DNA of 64,000 nucleotides, taken from JAAFHB01 sp963677935. GTDB lineage: Bacteria > Bacteroidota > Bacteroidia > Bacteroidales > Prolixibacteraceae. The notes beneath the pieces were generated by a model. That model saw nothing but the letters and a program-made list of their open reading frames with translations, had not been told where the DNA came from and did not search any database. Of this stretch, positions 1 to 10,500 are shown piece after piece. The position numbers and the translations under genes were made by a program. Position 1 is the stretch's first letter. Each line of letters opens with the position of its first letter. The stretch covers positions 2,790,001 to 2,854,000 of the forward strand of contig CAXXEH010000003.1 of the NCBI GenBank assembly GCA_963677935.2. The letters are read 5' to 3'.

Positions 1-580
1 AGATATTCTTCCCGGCCTGCAGATAATCATCCATCGGTTTAAAATCGTCGCGATATCCGTTGCTCCCTTTGGAGTGGTGAAGGATAAAGGACCCCTCCCC
101 TTCAGCGACAAAGGTCTGATCAATAACCGTTGCCTTTTCAATAAGAGGGCTATTTTTTCTGGAGGTATTGGTAAATTTCAATACCCATTCAACAGCAGGA
201 AAATCGGTAAAAATTGTGACTGGACATTTGACCTCCAGCCCACTTTGTTTGTCAGTCCAACTGTAGACAACCATTTCGGTTCCTGGCTCTCCTGATTTTA
301 CTTTCTCTGAATGGTATTGCCAGTTACGAATAAAGGAAGCAGAACTTTCGCTTCCGAATAAAAACGAGAATGGTGGGACAACACCTTTGGCAAAGTGCTG
401 ATCAACCCACTTTCTTACATCCATATTGCCGGAACTGACACTCTGTTCCGGATGCCCCTCAGCAATTCCAGCCAGGAGAGTTAAACCAATAGTCATTAAA
501 CAGAGACAAAAACAAAATTTCCAGCTGGACCCTCTCTTAATTACATTGATTTTCGAAAAATAATTTTCTTCCGGTTGCAT
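1..580 (-). CDS. GH36-like alpha-galactosidase, N-terminal part (cut by window edge)
   Basis: Reading leftward from an ATG at 580, the frame stays open for 193 codons and runs off the window. It begins with a signal-peptide-like segment of about 40 residues containing a hydrophobic run (FCLCLMTIGLTLLAG). It then matches the N-terminal beta-sandwich of the complete GH36-like genes at 755-2905 and 17240-19369, sharing patterns such as HFAKG-VPPFSF, DFPAVEWVL and HHSKGSN. The catalytic barrel would lie left of the window, so activity cannot be judged. By homology this is a secreted exo-alpha-galactosidase or related enzyme. It follows 755-2905 in transcription order with a 174 bp spacer that contains a strong hairpin, so the two are a tandem duplication and may not be equally expressed. 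Confidence 0.85.
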   Translation of the reverse strand, partial: MQPEENYFSKINVIKRGSSWKFCFCLCLMTIGLTLLAGIAEGHPEQSVSSGNMDVRKWVDQHFAKGVVPPFSFLFGSESSASFIRNWQYHSEKVKSGEPGTEMVVYSWTDKQSGLEVKCPVTIFTDFPAVEWVLKFTNTSRKNSPLIEKATVIDQTFVAEGEGSFILHHSKGSNGYRDDFKPMDDYLQAGKNI

Positions 581-716
581 ATATTCCTGCGGAGTTTAGT
601 TTCAATTCAACTGTTGTTTGATCTATAAACATTTTAGTGTCCAGATACACGTATGAAACTACGCTCATTTTTTTGTCAGTCCGGCGGATCATTCATGATA
701 TTAACCTGGATGATTG

Positions 717-750
717 CTGTAGAAGACGCACGGCGGTGCGTCTTCTACAG
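717..750. repeat. Perfect 15-bp inverted repeat with 4-nt loop
   Basis: Arms CTGTAGAAGACGCAC (717-731) and GTGCGTCTTCTACAG (736-750) are exact reverse complements around the loop GGCG. It lies 4 nt past the stop codon (755-757) of the upstream GH36-like gene and before the next one. No T-tract follows on the coding strand, so it is not a textbook intrinsic terminator. It could be an RNA-stabilising or attenuating hairpin between the two tandem genes, or a REP-like repeat. Confidence 0.8.
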
Positions 751-754
751 TTCC

Positions 755-2905
755 CTATTTATTCTCAATCCGGTGATAGCGAACAAACAGTGAAGATGGT
801 TTTTGAGGAATGGTCAGATCAATTCCGGCCATAATTTCACTTCCAGTTTTATTCATTTTCAGGCCATAATCCTCAAGAAATATCTCATATTCACTATTTT
901 TGTCCAATCCTCCCAATTTCACTTGTATTGTTTCCTTGCTGCAATCTTTCCTCCGAAAGGCAATGACGATTCCATCTCCATTTTTCGGGCGATTTAATTG
1001 GTACGCCAGCCAATTATTCTCCTCCGTATTATTGCGGCTCTCAGTCAGGGGGTAATAATCACCATAAAAATAAGGGCGCAACTCTTTATAATCCTTAATT
1101 CTTTTCTGAATAGCCGGAATGGATTCAGATTCTTTACCGGTCACTTCCCAATTCATTACAGCTGTAGCACTTAATCCAGATCTAAACGTATAGCTGTCTG
1201 TTTTATAGATCGCTGTTCCGTGAATAGGCAGGTAATAATTTAATCCATAAGTGTGGCACTGGTATCCGTTTGGTTCTCCGTACTGGTAATCTGTACGCCA
1301 GAGTGGGGCGCTTCGGGAAGTGGTTTCAAGGTCGATACGACGTCCGCCACTGGCACAGTTGTCGATCAGCAAATTGGGGAACCGTTCCAGTAAACCGTCC
1401 CAAAAAGCATATAGCCCTTCAATGTGTTTAATTTCGGATATCCCGATCCTGCCTGGTTTGTCATTTGCTTCCCAATAGGGGTAGGGATCAAAATTGAAAT
1501 CCTGCCGGTAATAGTCAATGCCCTCCTGCTGTATCAAATCTCCAATATATTTTGTGAGCCATTGGCATGCCTCTTTATTCCCAAGATTGAAAAGGGAGTT
1601 GTCACTTTCCGGAGTTTTATTGAGTAACCAGTCACGATGTTCGGTGTAAATCTGGGTTCCCTTCATCACCCGTTCGGGTTCAAACCATACCATGAATTTA
1701 GCCCCTGTCTGATGGACTGCATCGGCAACAGGCTTAAGCCCAATGGGAAACCGATCTTTGTCAACAGTCCAGTTCCCGACATTCTGCCACCACTCTCCAT
1801 TCTTTTTGTCCCAACCACAACCCGTATACCATCCGGCATCGAGCCAGAATACTTCGGGAAGAATTCCAAAACGCTGATAACGATCCACAAGGGCGACTGC
1901 AAATTTTTCAGTCAGGCAATTGTATTCGCCACACGGAGCAGGATCACCGTAATCGAAACTTCCGGAAAGCGGATATTCTGCAAACTGACCATTCACTTTA
2001 CGAGAGTGGTGCGCCAGGATAAACTGGCGGAACTGGTTATGACCGGTCATCGGCTCTTCACCTTTCCAAAAGAGTAGACAAATTTTAGGGGTACGGATCT
2101 CCTCCTTCGGGTTGAGTGACAATTTCATTTTTTCCATTCCTGATTTCAGAGAAACTGTTTTTTCGTCGGATTGTAAAGCGTCAGCATACCATTTACCGGT
2201 CCAGCCAACAGCGACAACAATACCTTGTTTTCCTGGCAATTCAATATTAAAAAACGGGAAAGCGGTTTTGTCTGAAGAACGCCCACCCTGCGGGGTCATA
2301 TAAATGCTCTTGCCTAACTGCATTTTTTCATCAGAAGGCTGGAAATCGTTTCGTTCTGCATTACTTCCTTTGGAATGGTGAAGGATAAATGTTCCCTTTT
2401 CATCCGAAATAAAAGAATAATCAATGGCAGCTGCTTTTTCAATTACCGGACTATTTTTCACTGAGGCATTGGAAAAATTCAGTACCCACTCAACCGCAGG
2501 AAAATCATTGAAACTTGTGACGGTACACTTAACCACAAGACCACTTTGCTGATCCGTATAGGTGTAAACTGTCATCGCTGAATTCGGTTCTGCGGTTGTT
2601 AACTTTTCAGCCTTATACTTCCAGCTTTTAATGAATTTGTCGGAGCTTGTCCCCCCATAGACGAACGAAAACGGTGGAACTTTACCTTTCGCGAAGTGCT
2701 GTTCAGCCCATTTATGAACATCTGTACCATTTGCTGATTTACCATAGGTCTGCAAACTACCTATGGTTAAACAGGCGATAAAGATAACCAAAACGGCTGT
2801 CCATCGGACCACCAGACTCAATCTACTGATATTCAAATTATAAAGTCCAGAATTTATTTTTAATTCAGGATCTTTAATTTTAAATTGTGAATTTTCTTTT
2901 TTCAT
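755..2905 (-). CDS. GH36-like alpha-galactosidase
   Basis: 716-residue exported enzyme expected to hydrolyse terminal alpha-galactosyl (or related alpha-linked) residues with retention. It has a hydrophobic export segment at about residues 31-51, an N-terminal beta-sandwich (about 60-330) and a TIM barrel (about 335-610). The barrel carries WFEPERV (407-413), probable nucleophile Asp469 in YYRQDFN and probable acid/base Asp539 in LWRTDY, followed by a C-terminal beta domain. The length is normal for GH36. The first 30 residues are charged and precede the signal core, so the true start could be slightly downstream. Tandem paralogue of the partial gene at 1-580 and close to 17240-19369. The family call is firm; the exact sugar is inferred. 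Confidence 0.88.
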   Translation of the reverse strand: MKKENSQFKIKDPELKINSGLYNLNISRLSLVVRWTAVLVIFIACLTIGSLQTYGKSANGTDVHKWAEQHFAKGKVPPFSFVYGGTSSDKFIKSWKYKAEKLTTAEPNSAMTVYTYTDQQSGLVVKCTVTSFNDFPAVEWVLNFSNASVKNSPVIEKAAAIDYSFISDEKGTFILHHSKGSNAERNDFQPSDEKMQLGKSIYMTPQGGRSSDKTAFPFFNIELPGKQGIVVAVGWTGKWYADALQSDEKTVSLKSGMEKMKLSLNPKEEIRTPKICLLFWKGEEPMTGHNQFRQFILAHHSRKVNGQFAEYPLSGSFDYGDPAPCGEYNCLTEKFAVALVDRYQRFGILPEVFWLDAGWYTGCGWDKKNGEWWQNVGNWTVDKDRFPIGLKPVADAVHQTGAKFMVWFEPERVMKGTQIYTEHRDWLLNKTPESDNSLFNLGNKEACQWLTKYIGDLIQQEGIDYYRQDFNFDPYPYWEANDKPGRIGISEIKHIEGLYAFWDGLLERFPNLLIDNCASGGRRIDLETTSRSAPLWRTDYQYGEPNGYQCHTYGLNYYLPIHGTAIYKTDSYTFRSGLSATAVMNWEVTGKESESIPAIQKRIKDYKELRPYFYGDYYPLTESRNNTEENNWLAYQLNRPKNGDGIVIAFRRKDCSKETIQVKLGGLDKNSEYEIFLEDYGLKMNKTGSEIMAGIDLTIPQKPSSLFVRYHRIENK

Positions 2906-2980
2906 GCTTATTGTTTTAAAGTTAATCTCGTAAAATGCGTAAGTTATAATTTTATCTGATGGGAATGCTTTTTATTTACG

Positions 2981-4213
2981 CTATTTTCCTCCCCGGGGGA
3001 TTGCGATGTAATCGAATAATTGGGCAGGCCAGAGATTGAGCCTTTCAAATCCTTCAGGAACTGATTGTTTGAACTGAACATATGCCTGAACCTTTCCTTT
3101 TGTCGTATAACTCACCGCCTTTCCATCCTCTCCGGTTGTGAATACGCTATACCCGGCAAGGATGCAATCCTCAAGATCGACATGCAATTTTCCACCTTTC
3201 TTGTGCCCCTGCGTACAAATAATGCCGGTTGACTTGCCTCCCATTTCCGGCTGTGTAAAGTTCAAAACGATCATGCGACAACCAACGGCTTTAACATGGG
3301 CACAATTGCTGGCATACGAAATGGCTAAAGCATTATCAGGATGAACAAGGGTACAGTCCTCCAGAATCAAATGTGGGGATCCAGGCATGACTTCTTCCTT
3401 TCCTCCAACCAACACCGCACCGGTGTCTCTGTCCCAGTCAAGCGCCATAAAATAGCTTCGCCTGAAAATACTTGGTTCATCTGGGCGTACTGAAGGATAA
3501 CAAATCCCTCCGCCAAAAGCTCGGCCAATGCTCACGCAATCTTCAACTATCACGGAAAAACCTTCGTCTTTCTCATCGCCAAAGTCCCAAAAAAAACCGG
3601 CATCACTACCTGTCGCATAAAGGTTCCGAAGAATCCAACGGTCCCAGCAATTACTTGAGAATAATTTCTCTGAAGGGTCAGGTTTCCATCCTTCTGCTAT
3701 CTGCTTCCACCCTTCAGCGCCATATCCAAATCCATTCCCAACGGTTTTAATTGTTCCCCACCAATCGTAGCTTTTAAATCCCTTTTTCGGATCACCAGAG
3801 TCGATGATAATGCGGCCTTTGGCTCCGGAGCCCAATCGCCCGTCAGTATCTCCAACCAACAGATTATAGGACCCTTTTGCCCCTTTGAAGGCTGTAAAAA
3901 TATTGTCCTCAACATATGTATCGGGCCTGACCATGATAATATGCCCCCCTTGATCATCAGGAATAGCAGACAAGGCCGCCTGTATTGTTGGGAAAGCCTT
4001 TTTCCAGGTGCTGCCGTCGGCGTTTTTTCCAAGTTTCGATACAAAAATAACAGTACCCTTTCTGCCGGAGTAACCTGGCGCTGTCGGATCGACTATTGCA
4101 GATGCAAAAGCAGCCTTAAATGGGAAAAGTGCCTGGCAAAGCAGAATAAAAGCAATAATCAAAAATTTAAAAAATTGGTTTCCCCTCAATTTCAAGGGCA
4201 ATAACTGTTGCAT
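2981..4213 (-). CDS. Secreted right-handed beta-helix protein (short type, copy 1)
   Basis: 410 residues: a signal peptide ending near AFA-SA (residue 37), then a pectate-lyase-like N-terminal pattern in which FVSKLGKNADGSTWKKAF leads into PTIQAALSAIP and IIMVRPDTY. Repeating short strands follow (IVEDCVSIGRAFGGG, LILEDCTLV, VDLEDCILAGY), as expected for a parallel beta-helix. Similar throughout to the 393-residue protein at 41829-43010. No lyase or hydrolase catalytic signature is recognised; it may be a polysaccharide lyase, hydrolase or binding protein of an unassigned family. The chosen ATG overlaps the 3' end of the upstream GH29 gene by 47 bp. TTG codons at residues 5, 7 and 9 are alternatives, and the overlap implies translational coupling. 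Confidence 0.7.
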   Translation of the reverse strand: MQQLLPLKLRGNQFFKFLIIAFILLCQALFPFKAAFASAIVDPTAPGYSGRKGTVIFVSKLGKNADGSTWKKAFPTIQAALSAIPDDQGGHIIMVRPDTYVEDNIFTAFKGAKGSYNLLVGDTDGRLGSGAKGRIIIDSGDPKKGFKSYDWWGTIKTVGNGFGYGAEGWKQIAEGWKPDPSEKLFSSNCWDRWILRNLYATGSDAGFFWDFGDEKDEGFSVIVEDCVSIGRAFGGGICYPSVRPDEPSIFRRSYFMALDWDRDTGAVLVGGKEEVMPGSPHLILEDCTLVHPDNALAISYASNCAHVKAVGCRMIVLNFTQPEMGGKSTGIICTQGHKKGGKLHVDLEDCILAGYSVFTTGEDGKAVSYTTKGKVQAYVQFKQSVPEGFERLNLWPAQLFDYIAIPRGGK

Positions 4214-5519
4214 ATTTAGATGGTTTAACTTGATTGATATCGATTTTGGTTGTTCCTTTTTCTGTTTTTTTGACGATCAGTTTTCGGTTGGACTCATGGC
4301 CTTGTTCATAAGCTTTCACGATCCTGTTTTTTAGCCCCGGGATGAAGAGTTGTCCGTCTTTGGGCCAGTCGAAAATGTGCAGAAAAAGTACCGTGTTTTT
4401 CCCTTTTGCTTTTTGGGTGCATCTTCCCCAATCCAGTTTTTGGAACGGGCTTGCCTGTGTGCCATAGATCGACTCCCCGTTCTGATTCATCCATTCCCCC
4501 ATCTCTTTTAGCCGTTCAATACTCGCATCGGGGAATAACCCTTCAGAGGTTGGTCCAACATTAAGCAGGAAATTCCCCCCTTTGGAAGCAATATCTATCA
4601 GCTTTCTGACCAGATCTTCAGACGATTTCCATTTCTGATCATATTTATTGTATCCCCAATGGTCATTCATGGTCATACAACTTTCCCAATCAACTCCCGG
4701 GAGACCGGTCAAAGGAATCTCCTGCTCCGGCGTACCGAAATCACCGGCATAACTGTTGTCTTTGTTCATTCCGGCCATGCCTGACCGGCCTTTGTCGACC
4801 CGGTTATTAATAATCAGATCAGGTTTTAGTTTTCTTAAAAATTTATACAAATCCTGGCCCCGTTCATGGGTCCAGGTATCTTCCCACTCACCGTCAAACC
4901 AGATAACCCCGATATTTCCGTAATTAGTCAGCAATTCTTTGAGCTGACTTTTCAAATGGGTCACATACCTGTCCATATCCGCTCCTTCGGCGGATCTATC
5001 GCTCTCCCAACCCCGCCGTGGCAGATAATCGGGATGGTGCCAGTCCATAATGGAATGGTAAAAACAGAGGGTCATACCCTGACGGGCACAGGCGAGAGAC
5101 AATTCTTTTAAAATATCCCGTTTAAAAGGGGTGGACATAATGTCAAAACCGGTCTCTTTGGAATCATACATGCAAAACCCATCATGGTGTTTCGAGGTGA
5201 TTACAATGTATTTCATCCCTGCATTTTTGGCCATCCTCACCCATTCGTCCGCGTTAAAGCTGACCGGATTAAACTGTAATACAAATTCGCTGTATTTTGT
5301 CAAAGGGATTTTTGCAGATTCGCGTATCCATTCGCCGTGATCTGTTTTTCCATTCCATTCGCCAGCGGGAATAGAATAGATCCCCCAATGGATGAACAAT
5401 CCAAAACGAGCTTCCCGCCACCAATCCATTCGGTCGGGCTGTTTTATCTCTTTCTTTTTAAAGGATACGGAGGTCAAAAAAAGGATAACCAACAGATTAA
5501 TGACTAATAATTTTTTCAT
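4167..5519 (-). CDS. GH29 alpha-L-fucosidase
   Basis: 450 residues, exported (hydrophobic residues 1-20). It removes alpha-L-fucose by a retaining mechanism. The TIM barrel starts with WWREARFGLFIHWGIYS. The fucose-binding HHDGF is at 111-115 and the nucleophile is Asp209 in IGVIWFDGEW. Glu279 in DWESCMTMNDHWGY is the probable acid/base; this position varies in GH29, so the call is tentative. ASKGGNFLLNVGPTSEG at about 311-327 is a strong family signature. A short beta-sandwich ends the protein. Its 3' end overlaps the following beta-helix gene, which suggests the two act on the same glycan. Confidence 0.93.
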   Translation of the reverse strand: MKKLLVINLLVILFLTSVSFKKKEIKQPDRMDWWREARFGLFIHWGIYSIPAGEWNGKTDHGEWIRESAKIPLTKYSEFVLQFNPVSFNADEWVRMAKNAGMKYIVITSKHHDGFCMYDSKETGFDIMSTPFKRDILKELSLACARQGMTLCFYHSIMDWHHPDYLPRRGWESDRSAEGADMDRYVTHLKSQLKELLTNYGNIGVIWFDGEWEDTWTHERGQDLYKFLRKLKPDLIINNRVDKGRSGMAGMNKDNSYAGDFGTPEQEIPLTGLPGVDWESCMTMNDHWGYNKYDQKWKSSEDLVRKLIDIASKGGNFLLNVGPTSEGLFPDASIERLKEMGEWMNQNGESIYGTQASPFQKLDWGRCTQKAKGKNTVLFLHIFDWPKDGQLFIPGLKNRIVKAYEQGHESNRKLIVKKTEKGTTKIDINQVKPSKYATVIALEIEGKPIF

Positions 5520-5621
5520 AAAAAGTCTATATTATTGAATAAAATAAATTAAAGTTTGTAACCATTTATATTAATCAAATTTTCCTTTACCGGATTTACT
5601 GATACTAAAGATATGATCTTT

Positions 5622-7475
5622 TCAATGCAAGAGCGGCGGATTCGGCAGTTTCCGGGGTAGGCCATTGAAGAGTGGTGTCCCCTCAGGAGGTGGACTGCTG
5701 TTTACGATTGTGTTGCCAATCCAGTTAAAGGTTAATTCCACAACCGGCTTCATTTTTTCCTTCCATGGACCAGCCGGGATTTGTTTGAATTGTATAAGGG
5801 GATAAGTGATTGTTAGTTCATCTCCCGGTTTGGAACCATCAAAGCGGATATATGCGCCAGACCAGACCACCGGCACCTCCTTTTCATTGACAAATGAGTG
5901 AATACGATCACGCGGAGCCCAATGCGGCGGACGAAGGAAGAAGCTGTTGTTGACAGCGGCCTGCACGGTTAGTCGACCAATATTGGGAAGGAAAGAGACT
6001 ACGCGACCCCATGGTGAAGTTCGGTTGAACGAAAGGTTTACATAAACGCCGGCGGGACCAAGCTTCGATGGTTCCAGGCAGTCAATAGTATTGTTCCAGG
6101 TCGTATATATGGCGCGCATTCCCTCCGGCGCACAGCAGCCGGCCAGTCCGGCGTAGGTACCTTTAAGCCGGGAGTTCTCGTAGTCGTCGAGACCCGTATA
6201 ACTCTGGATTCCCCCTTCAAATTTGTGCAGTTCAGCAAGACCAGCCTTGATCTTTTCTTCGCCTGCCTGTGCGTTAACCCGGCGGTATTCTGCCTCGAAT
6301 TCCGGAGTCATAATGAACTGCAGCAGGCTGATTCTGTTACGCATGTAGCGTTCCAGATAATCGAAATACTCGGGGTGACCACCACGGGCAATTGCGGCAG
6401 CATTTGACATCATGTCCGATGTCAGGCAGGTTTCATCAGTTGGATGAAATGGTGTGGTAGCAGGAAACCAGCCGGTACCAGTGCCCAGAGAGAGCATCCA
6501 ATCCCACGAGCGTTTAACAAAATCAGTATAACGTTCGTCGCCCGTAACCAGGCCAAGTTCCGCAATTCCCCAAAGTGCATGCATGGTAGTGTGGCTGTGG
6601 CCACCAAGGAAGTTGCCGTCAGCACCAAAGCGCACACCATTGGGTTGACTGCCGGCAATAATACCCTCGGCATAGGCTTTGGCAAAACTTAGTGCTTTAG
6701 TATCGCCAGTGGCGCGATAGTAATTGACCAGCGCGATGATTACAGGAGCCGGCATGATGTTCCATCCGTTCGGTATCACAGTACCATCCTGTTTCATCAT
6801 GCCCATTCCGGCAGGAAAGTAACAGCAATTCGGTGTGGTATAGATGGCGTTTTTATTTAACCGCAACATAATCCGTTGAGCCATTTCCCTTGACTCCGCG
6901 TTATGTGTGCGACGGTAATCTTCGGCCAGGGCAAAAAGGATCTTGGTAGCACCCCAAACATGAAAGGCATACTCTTCCTTCTTGTAAATTTTGTGGACAT
7001 CACCTTCATTGTAAGACCCCGGATGTGCGAGCACCGTTCCATCCTCCTGAACATATTCCAATATTCGTTTATGAAAGGCTGCCTCAACCTCCTTACCGGA
7101 TTGCGAACCTGAGATATCACGCATGAAATACCATTCCCAAAACAGTCGGACATCTGTGTCGCAAGCAACAACAACATCATTACCTTCCGGTACAGGAGGA
7201 CAACGCATAGGGTAACATTGGAATACCGGTTCAAAGTTCATCTCCTTTCGCGGGGTGCGGATAAGGTAGTTCATAGCCCAAAGCGCCATGCGCTGCAGGT
7301 CGATATCGTTTGACCAATTTTCATTCGACAACCTGGAAATGCTTCCAGGTGCCTTTACCGCAATATGCATATTACTGACGGCGCCTGTCAGACCGAGAAC
7401 TTGCACAGGCTGTTGGGGACTAAATGCGGTAAGTATAAGAATCAACACAATACATAAGGTAGATTTTTTCATCAT
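5622..7475 (-). CDS. GH127-like (alpha/alpha)6 protein, acid/base Glu not evident
   Basis: 617 residues with an N-terminal signal peptide (about 1-27). An (alpha/alpha)6 barrel spans about 55-460 and ends in a beta-sandwich. The zinc/thiolate motif of GH127 beta-L-arabinofuranosidases is present as DETC (347-350) and GCCAPEG (Cys447, Cys448). The Cys nucleophile and zinc site therefore seem intact. The Glu expected about 16 residues before the ETC motif (general acid/base in the HypBA1 structure) is not seen; that stretch is GTGTGWFPATTPFHPT. It could be a divergent GH127-clan glycosidase with a relocated acid or a changed reaction. A second CC pair (217-218) is also unusual. The upstream neighbour is the unassigned 1135-residue protein. 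Confidence 0.65.
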   Translation of the reverse strand: MMKKSTLCIVLILILTAFSPQQPVQVLGLTGAVSNMHIAVKAPGSISRLSNENWSNDIDLQRMALWAMNYLIRTPRKEMNFEPVFQCYPMRCPPVPEGNDVVVACDTDVRLFWEWYFMRDISGSQSGKEVEAAFHKRILEYVQEDGTVLAHPGSYNEGDVHKIYKKEEYAFHVWGATKILFALAEDYRRTHNAESREMAQRIMLRLNKNAIYTTPNCCYFPAGMGMMKQDGTVIPNGWNIMPAPVIIALVNYYRATGDTKALSFAKAYAEGIIAGSQPNGVRFGADGNFLGGHSHTTMHALWGIAELGLVTGDERYTDFVKRSWDWMLSLGTGTGWFPATTPFHPTDETCLTSDMMSNAAAIARGGHPEYFDYLERYMRNRISLLQFIMTPEFEAEYRRVNAQAGEEKIKAGLAELHKFEGGIQSYTGLDDYENSRLKGTYAGLAGCCAPEGMRAIYTTWNNTIDCLEPSKLGPAGVYVNLSFNRTSPWGRVVSFLPNIGRLTVQAAVNNSFFLRPPHWAPRDRIHSFVNEKEVPVVWSGAYIRFDGSKPGDELTITYPLIQFKQIPAGPWKEKMKPVVELTFNWIGNTIVNSSPPPEGTPLFNGLPRKLPNPPLLH

Positions 7476-7547
7476 AATGTGAATGAATGGTTTATCACTT
7501 TTACCAATTAGCCGTAACTTCTTTATATTTTGGAATCTGAATTCCTA

Positions 7548-10500
7548 TCAATAGGATATAAGTACATTGATAATTGTATCATTTGTGGGTAAAACAATAG
7601 CCTCTTTATCAGGATCCCAATTATTCCAAATGTTACCATTTACCAATACTTTTTTGATCGGACGCTCAAATGGCGAGCGGACAAATAGTTTAACCTTTCC
7701 ATCCGGAATATTTGCCGGAATATCAATTGTTGCTTCAATCGTATGGGGTCTGGCGCCGCATTTTAATTCAAAGGATACTTTTCCGAATACTGTTGCAGTT
7801 TGATATAACCTGATGATCTTCCCCGGTGTAAACCAGTACCTTGGCGTTCCAGGGGCAAGCCATAGTTCATCGCCTGCCTCCGTTACAAGCAGATCGGTTA
7901 CCCTGGTCAGAAACCTTGCTTCATCAGGAATCTTATACATTGGTCCGCTACCTAATCCCCATTTATGGTACTCTTCCGTAAAGGCATTTACATCCCGGTA
8001 GAGACAGGAAACCATTGAATTATAAATATTTCTGATTGCGGCAGGAATTTCATTTCGCAAAATATAAGCTTTTATCGGATTTTGAAGGTTGGGTTGAAAA
8101 ACCATTCCTCCCCTGCTGAACCAGTATTCGTCGTCGACTGCGCCATGGATCTGTTGTCCCAGGGAGCTCGACAAGGTAATGTTATCCTCCCAATCATCAA
8201 GAGCGGCCTGGGCAATCGGATCGTGCGGATCAATAATCCCCGTAGTGATCAGCACCATTGGACCATACAAAACTTCACGTGTTGCCGAAAGACGATAAAG
8301 ACGTGTGGTATTTGTGGTGTCCTTCCCGTACCTTGAGTAATATTCTGACAGCATTGGGCCGAAGTAGCGTGATCGTTGGTAAACTCTTGTCGGAACATAA
8401 GGGACATACGTATTATCCCGCAACCGAACCACCGGAGATAATTCACTCGAACGACTCACTGCACGTTTCATATCCTCCAAATAATTCTGAGCCTCCTTCT
8501 CAAGGAAGGTCGCCTGTGGCAACCGGGCCAACCGGAAGGCTTCGGCGGTTGATTGCAATCCCAGGCAGGCATAGGCATTCGTTGCAAACCAAAATCCCCA
8601 ATCGGCATTGTCTTCGAGGTGTCCGGCAGGAAGTAATCCAAAATGGAGCACAGGAACCCCATCCTTGTTTTTCACCATTGTCTGTTTTCTCTGTTCGATA
8701 ATCCATTCAGCGGCCTTCAGCATATTCGGGGCTGCATGTTTCAGCCAAATGGAATCACGGGTCATCAGGTAATGCTGACCCAAGGCCCAAAGGACAGTGC
8801 CATGATCAAGATTATAGTCCTGATGGGTATAATTATACTCGTCATTCACCTTTGCTCCGTGAAATACTGCACTTTGGTCGCCGGTATAAGTACCCAGCAT
8901 GGGATCCTTACCTTGTAGCTTCAGGAAGGTTTCCAAATAACAGGCTGCAGTTTGATGGTCGCCGATCTTATCGAGATAGATGGTCTGAAATGCAGATTCG
9001 TTAGCAAAAACCTTATAACCAAAGGAAGCTGCGGGAACCATAAATAATCCGCTAAATGGATCTTTGGTTGTGCTGATCCTGATATGCGGAATGACCGATC
9101 GGGCCATTTCATTGAATTTAGGCTCAGGAACATTATAGGTTGTAAATTCATTGACCATATCCCTCCAATAGGTAACGACCTGTTTCCGCTGCGCAGAATA
9201 ATCGAGTGATAAAAGCTTTTTACCCTCATCCATTGTCAGATCCCCCACAAAAGGAATAGACAAATAAAGGGTCACATTCTGGTTTGAAGGAATATTTAAA
9301 GGAATCCCGACAGCGTCAGTTCCAGCTTTCAGGTCAGATAACGAAACACCCTCAGGTAATTTGATTTTTGCGCGGATAAATTCTTTGCCATCTTTCTGAT
9401 CCAGAATAAACAGGTTCTTCAGCAACATCTGGTTGAATGGACCACCTTTTATCCAGACCTGAGCCGATTTTTTTTCATTTGTCGGGTTCGAAACCGAAAG
9501 CTTTACCATCAGTATCGCAGGAGTCTGTTCGTTACGGTTCACATCGTAAGGAGACAATGGACCTTCGAGTAAAGTTACAAATCCCTCTTCGTTGTAAATT
9601 AAACCTTCATGATTCCAGGTGACTTCGGGTACAGGCAGGTAATCATCAAGAATTGACATGTGCGAGTTCTTATCATCCCTGATATAAACTGGTTCTTTAC
9701 CTGTTCCGATGGACCATTGAAATCTGTTACCGTTCCAAAGACAACGTTTTAATTCTTTGCCGAATGCCTTTGTGTCATTCTTTGCCATAAAAAAGCCGCC
9801 ACCCCAGTCAAATCCGAATTTCTGCCAGCTTGCATCTGCGGCGATCGGAAGATAAAGTTTCCCTCCACCCTCGCGGAGCATCACCTCTAGTTTAGGTATT
9901 TCACGGCATGCCCTTTCATAGGTCTGCTCAGGTTCTGATGCCAGTTTTTCGCGAATGGTTTGCCCTTTTCTTATCCTGGAGGGAACAAACTGAGCCGTAT
10001 CGGAGGCAAGAGAAATGTAAGCTGAATAAGCAGGAATATAGATGGGGCCGCGATCGAGGTCATTGGTTGAAAAAGAGAATGTACCCTCTGAAGAGCGGAC
10101 AGTGACAATGGAAAGATCATTGGAACCCGGTAATGACGGAACTGCCGTAATCAGGTCGGCCAGAATCCCCTTGGGACGCTTTTTCAGCTGAAACTTCCAT
10201 GCCTCTCTTGATGTCATTTTATCATTACTCTCCCATTTCCAACCCGAAAGATGTTCAATTTTGCCATTAAATATTTCAAGACTTCCGGACATGATCTTCC
10301 CTGCAAGTTTCTCGCTGTCAAACTGAATCCGAACCGGCAGTTTTTTTTGCCTCGTTGGGGATATCATCTTCAGATCCCGGACAGCTGGAGGCTGACTGTC
10401 ATACAACAACCTGATTTTAAGTGTTCTCCTATACATTACTGGTCCGGGCAAATTGTCCGCCCGTTTATTCTCTACTTTGGCAAGCGGCTTAAAAGTATAG

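Noticed and set aside
74..295. Plus-strand frames such as 74-295, 1637-2077, 8258-8701 and 10251-10748
   Set aside because: They lie fully inside clear minus-strand genes, have unnatural composition and no motifs; they are antisense shadows.
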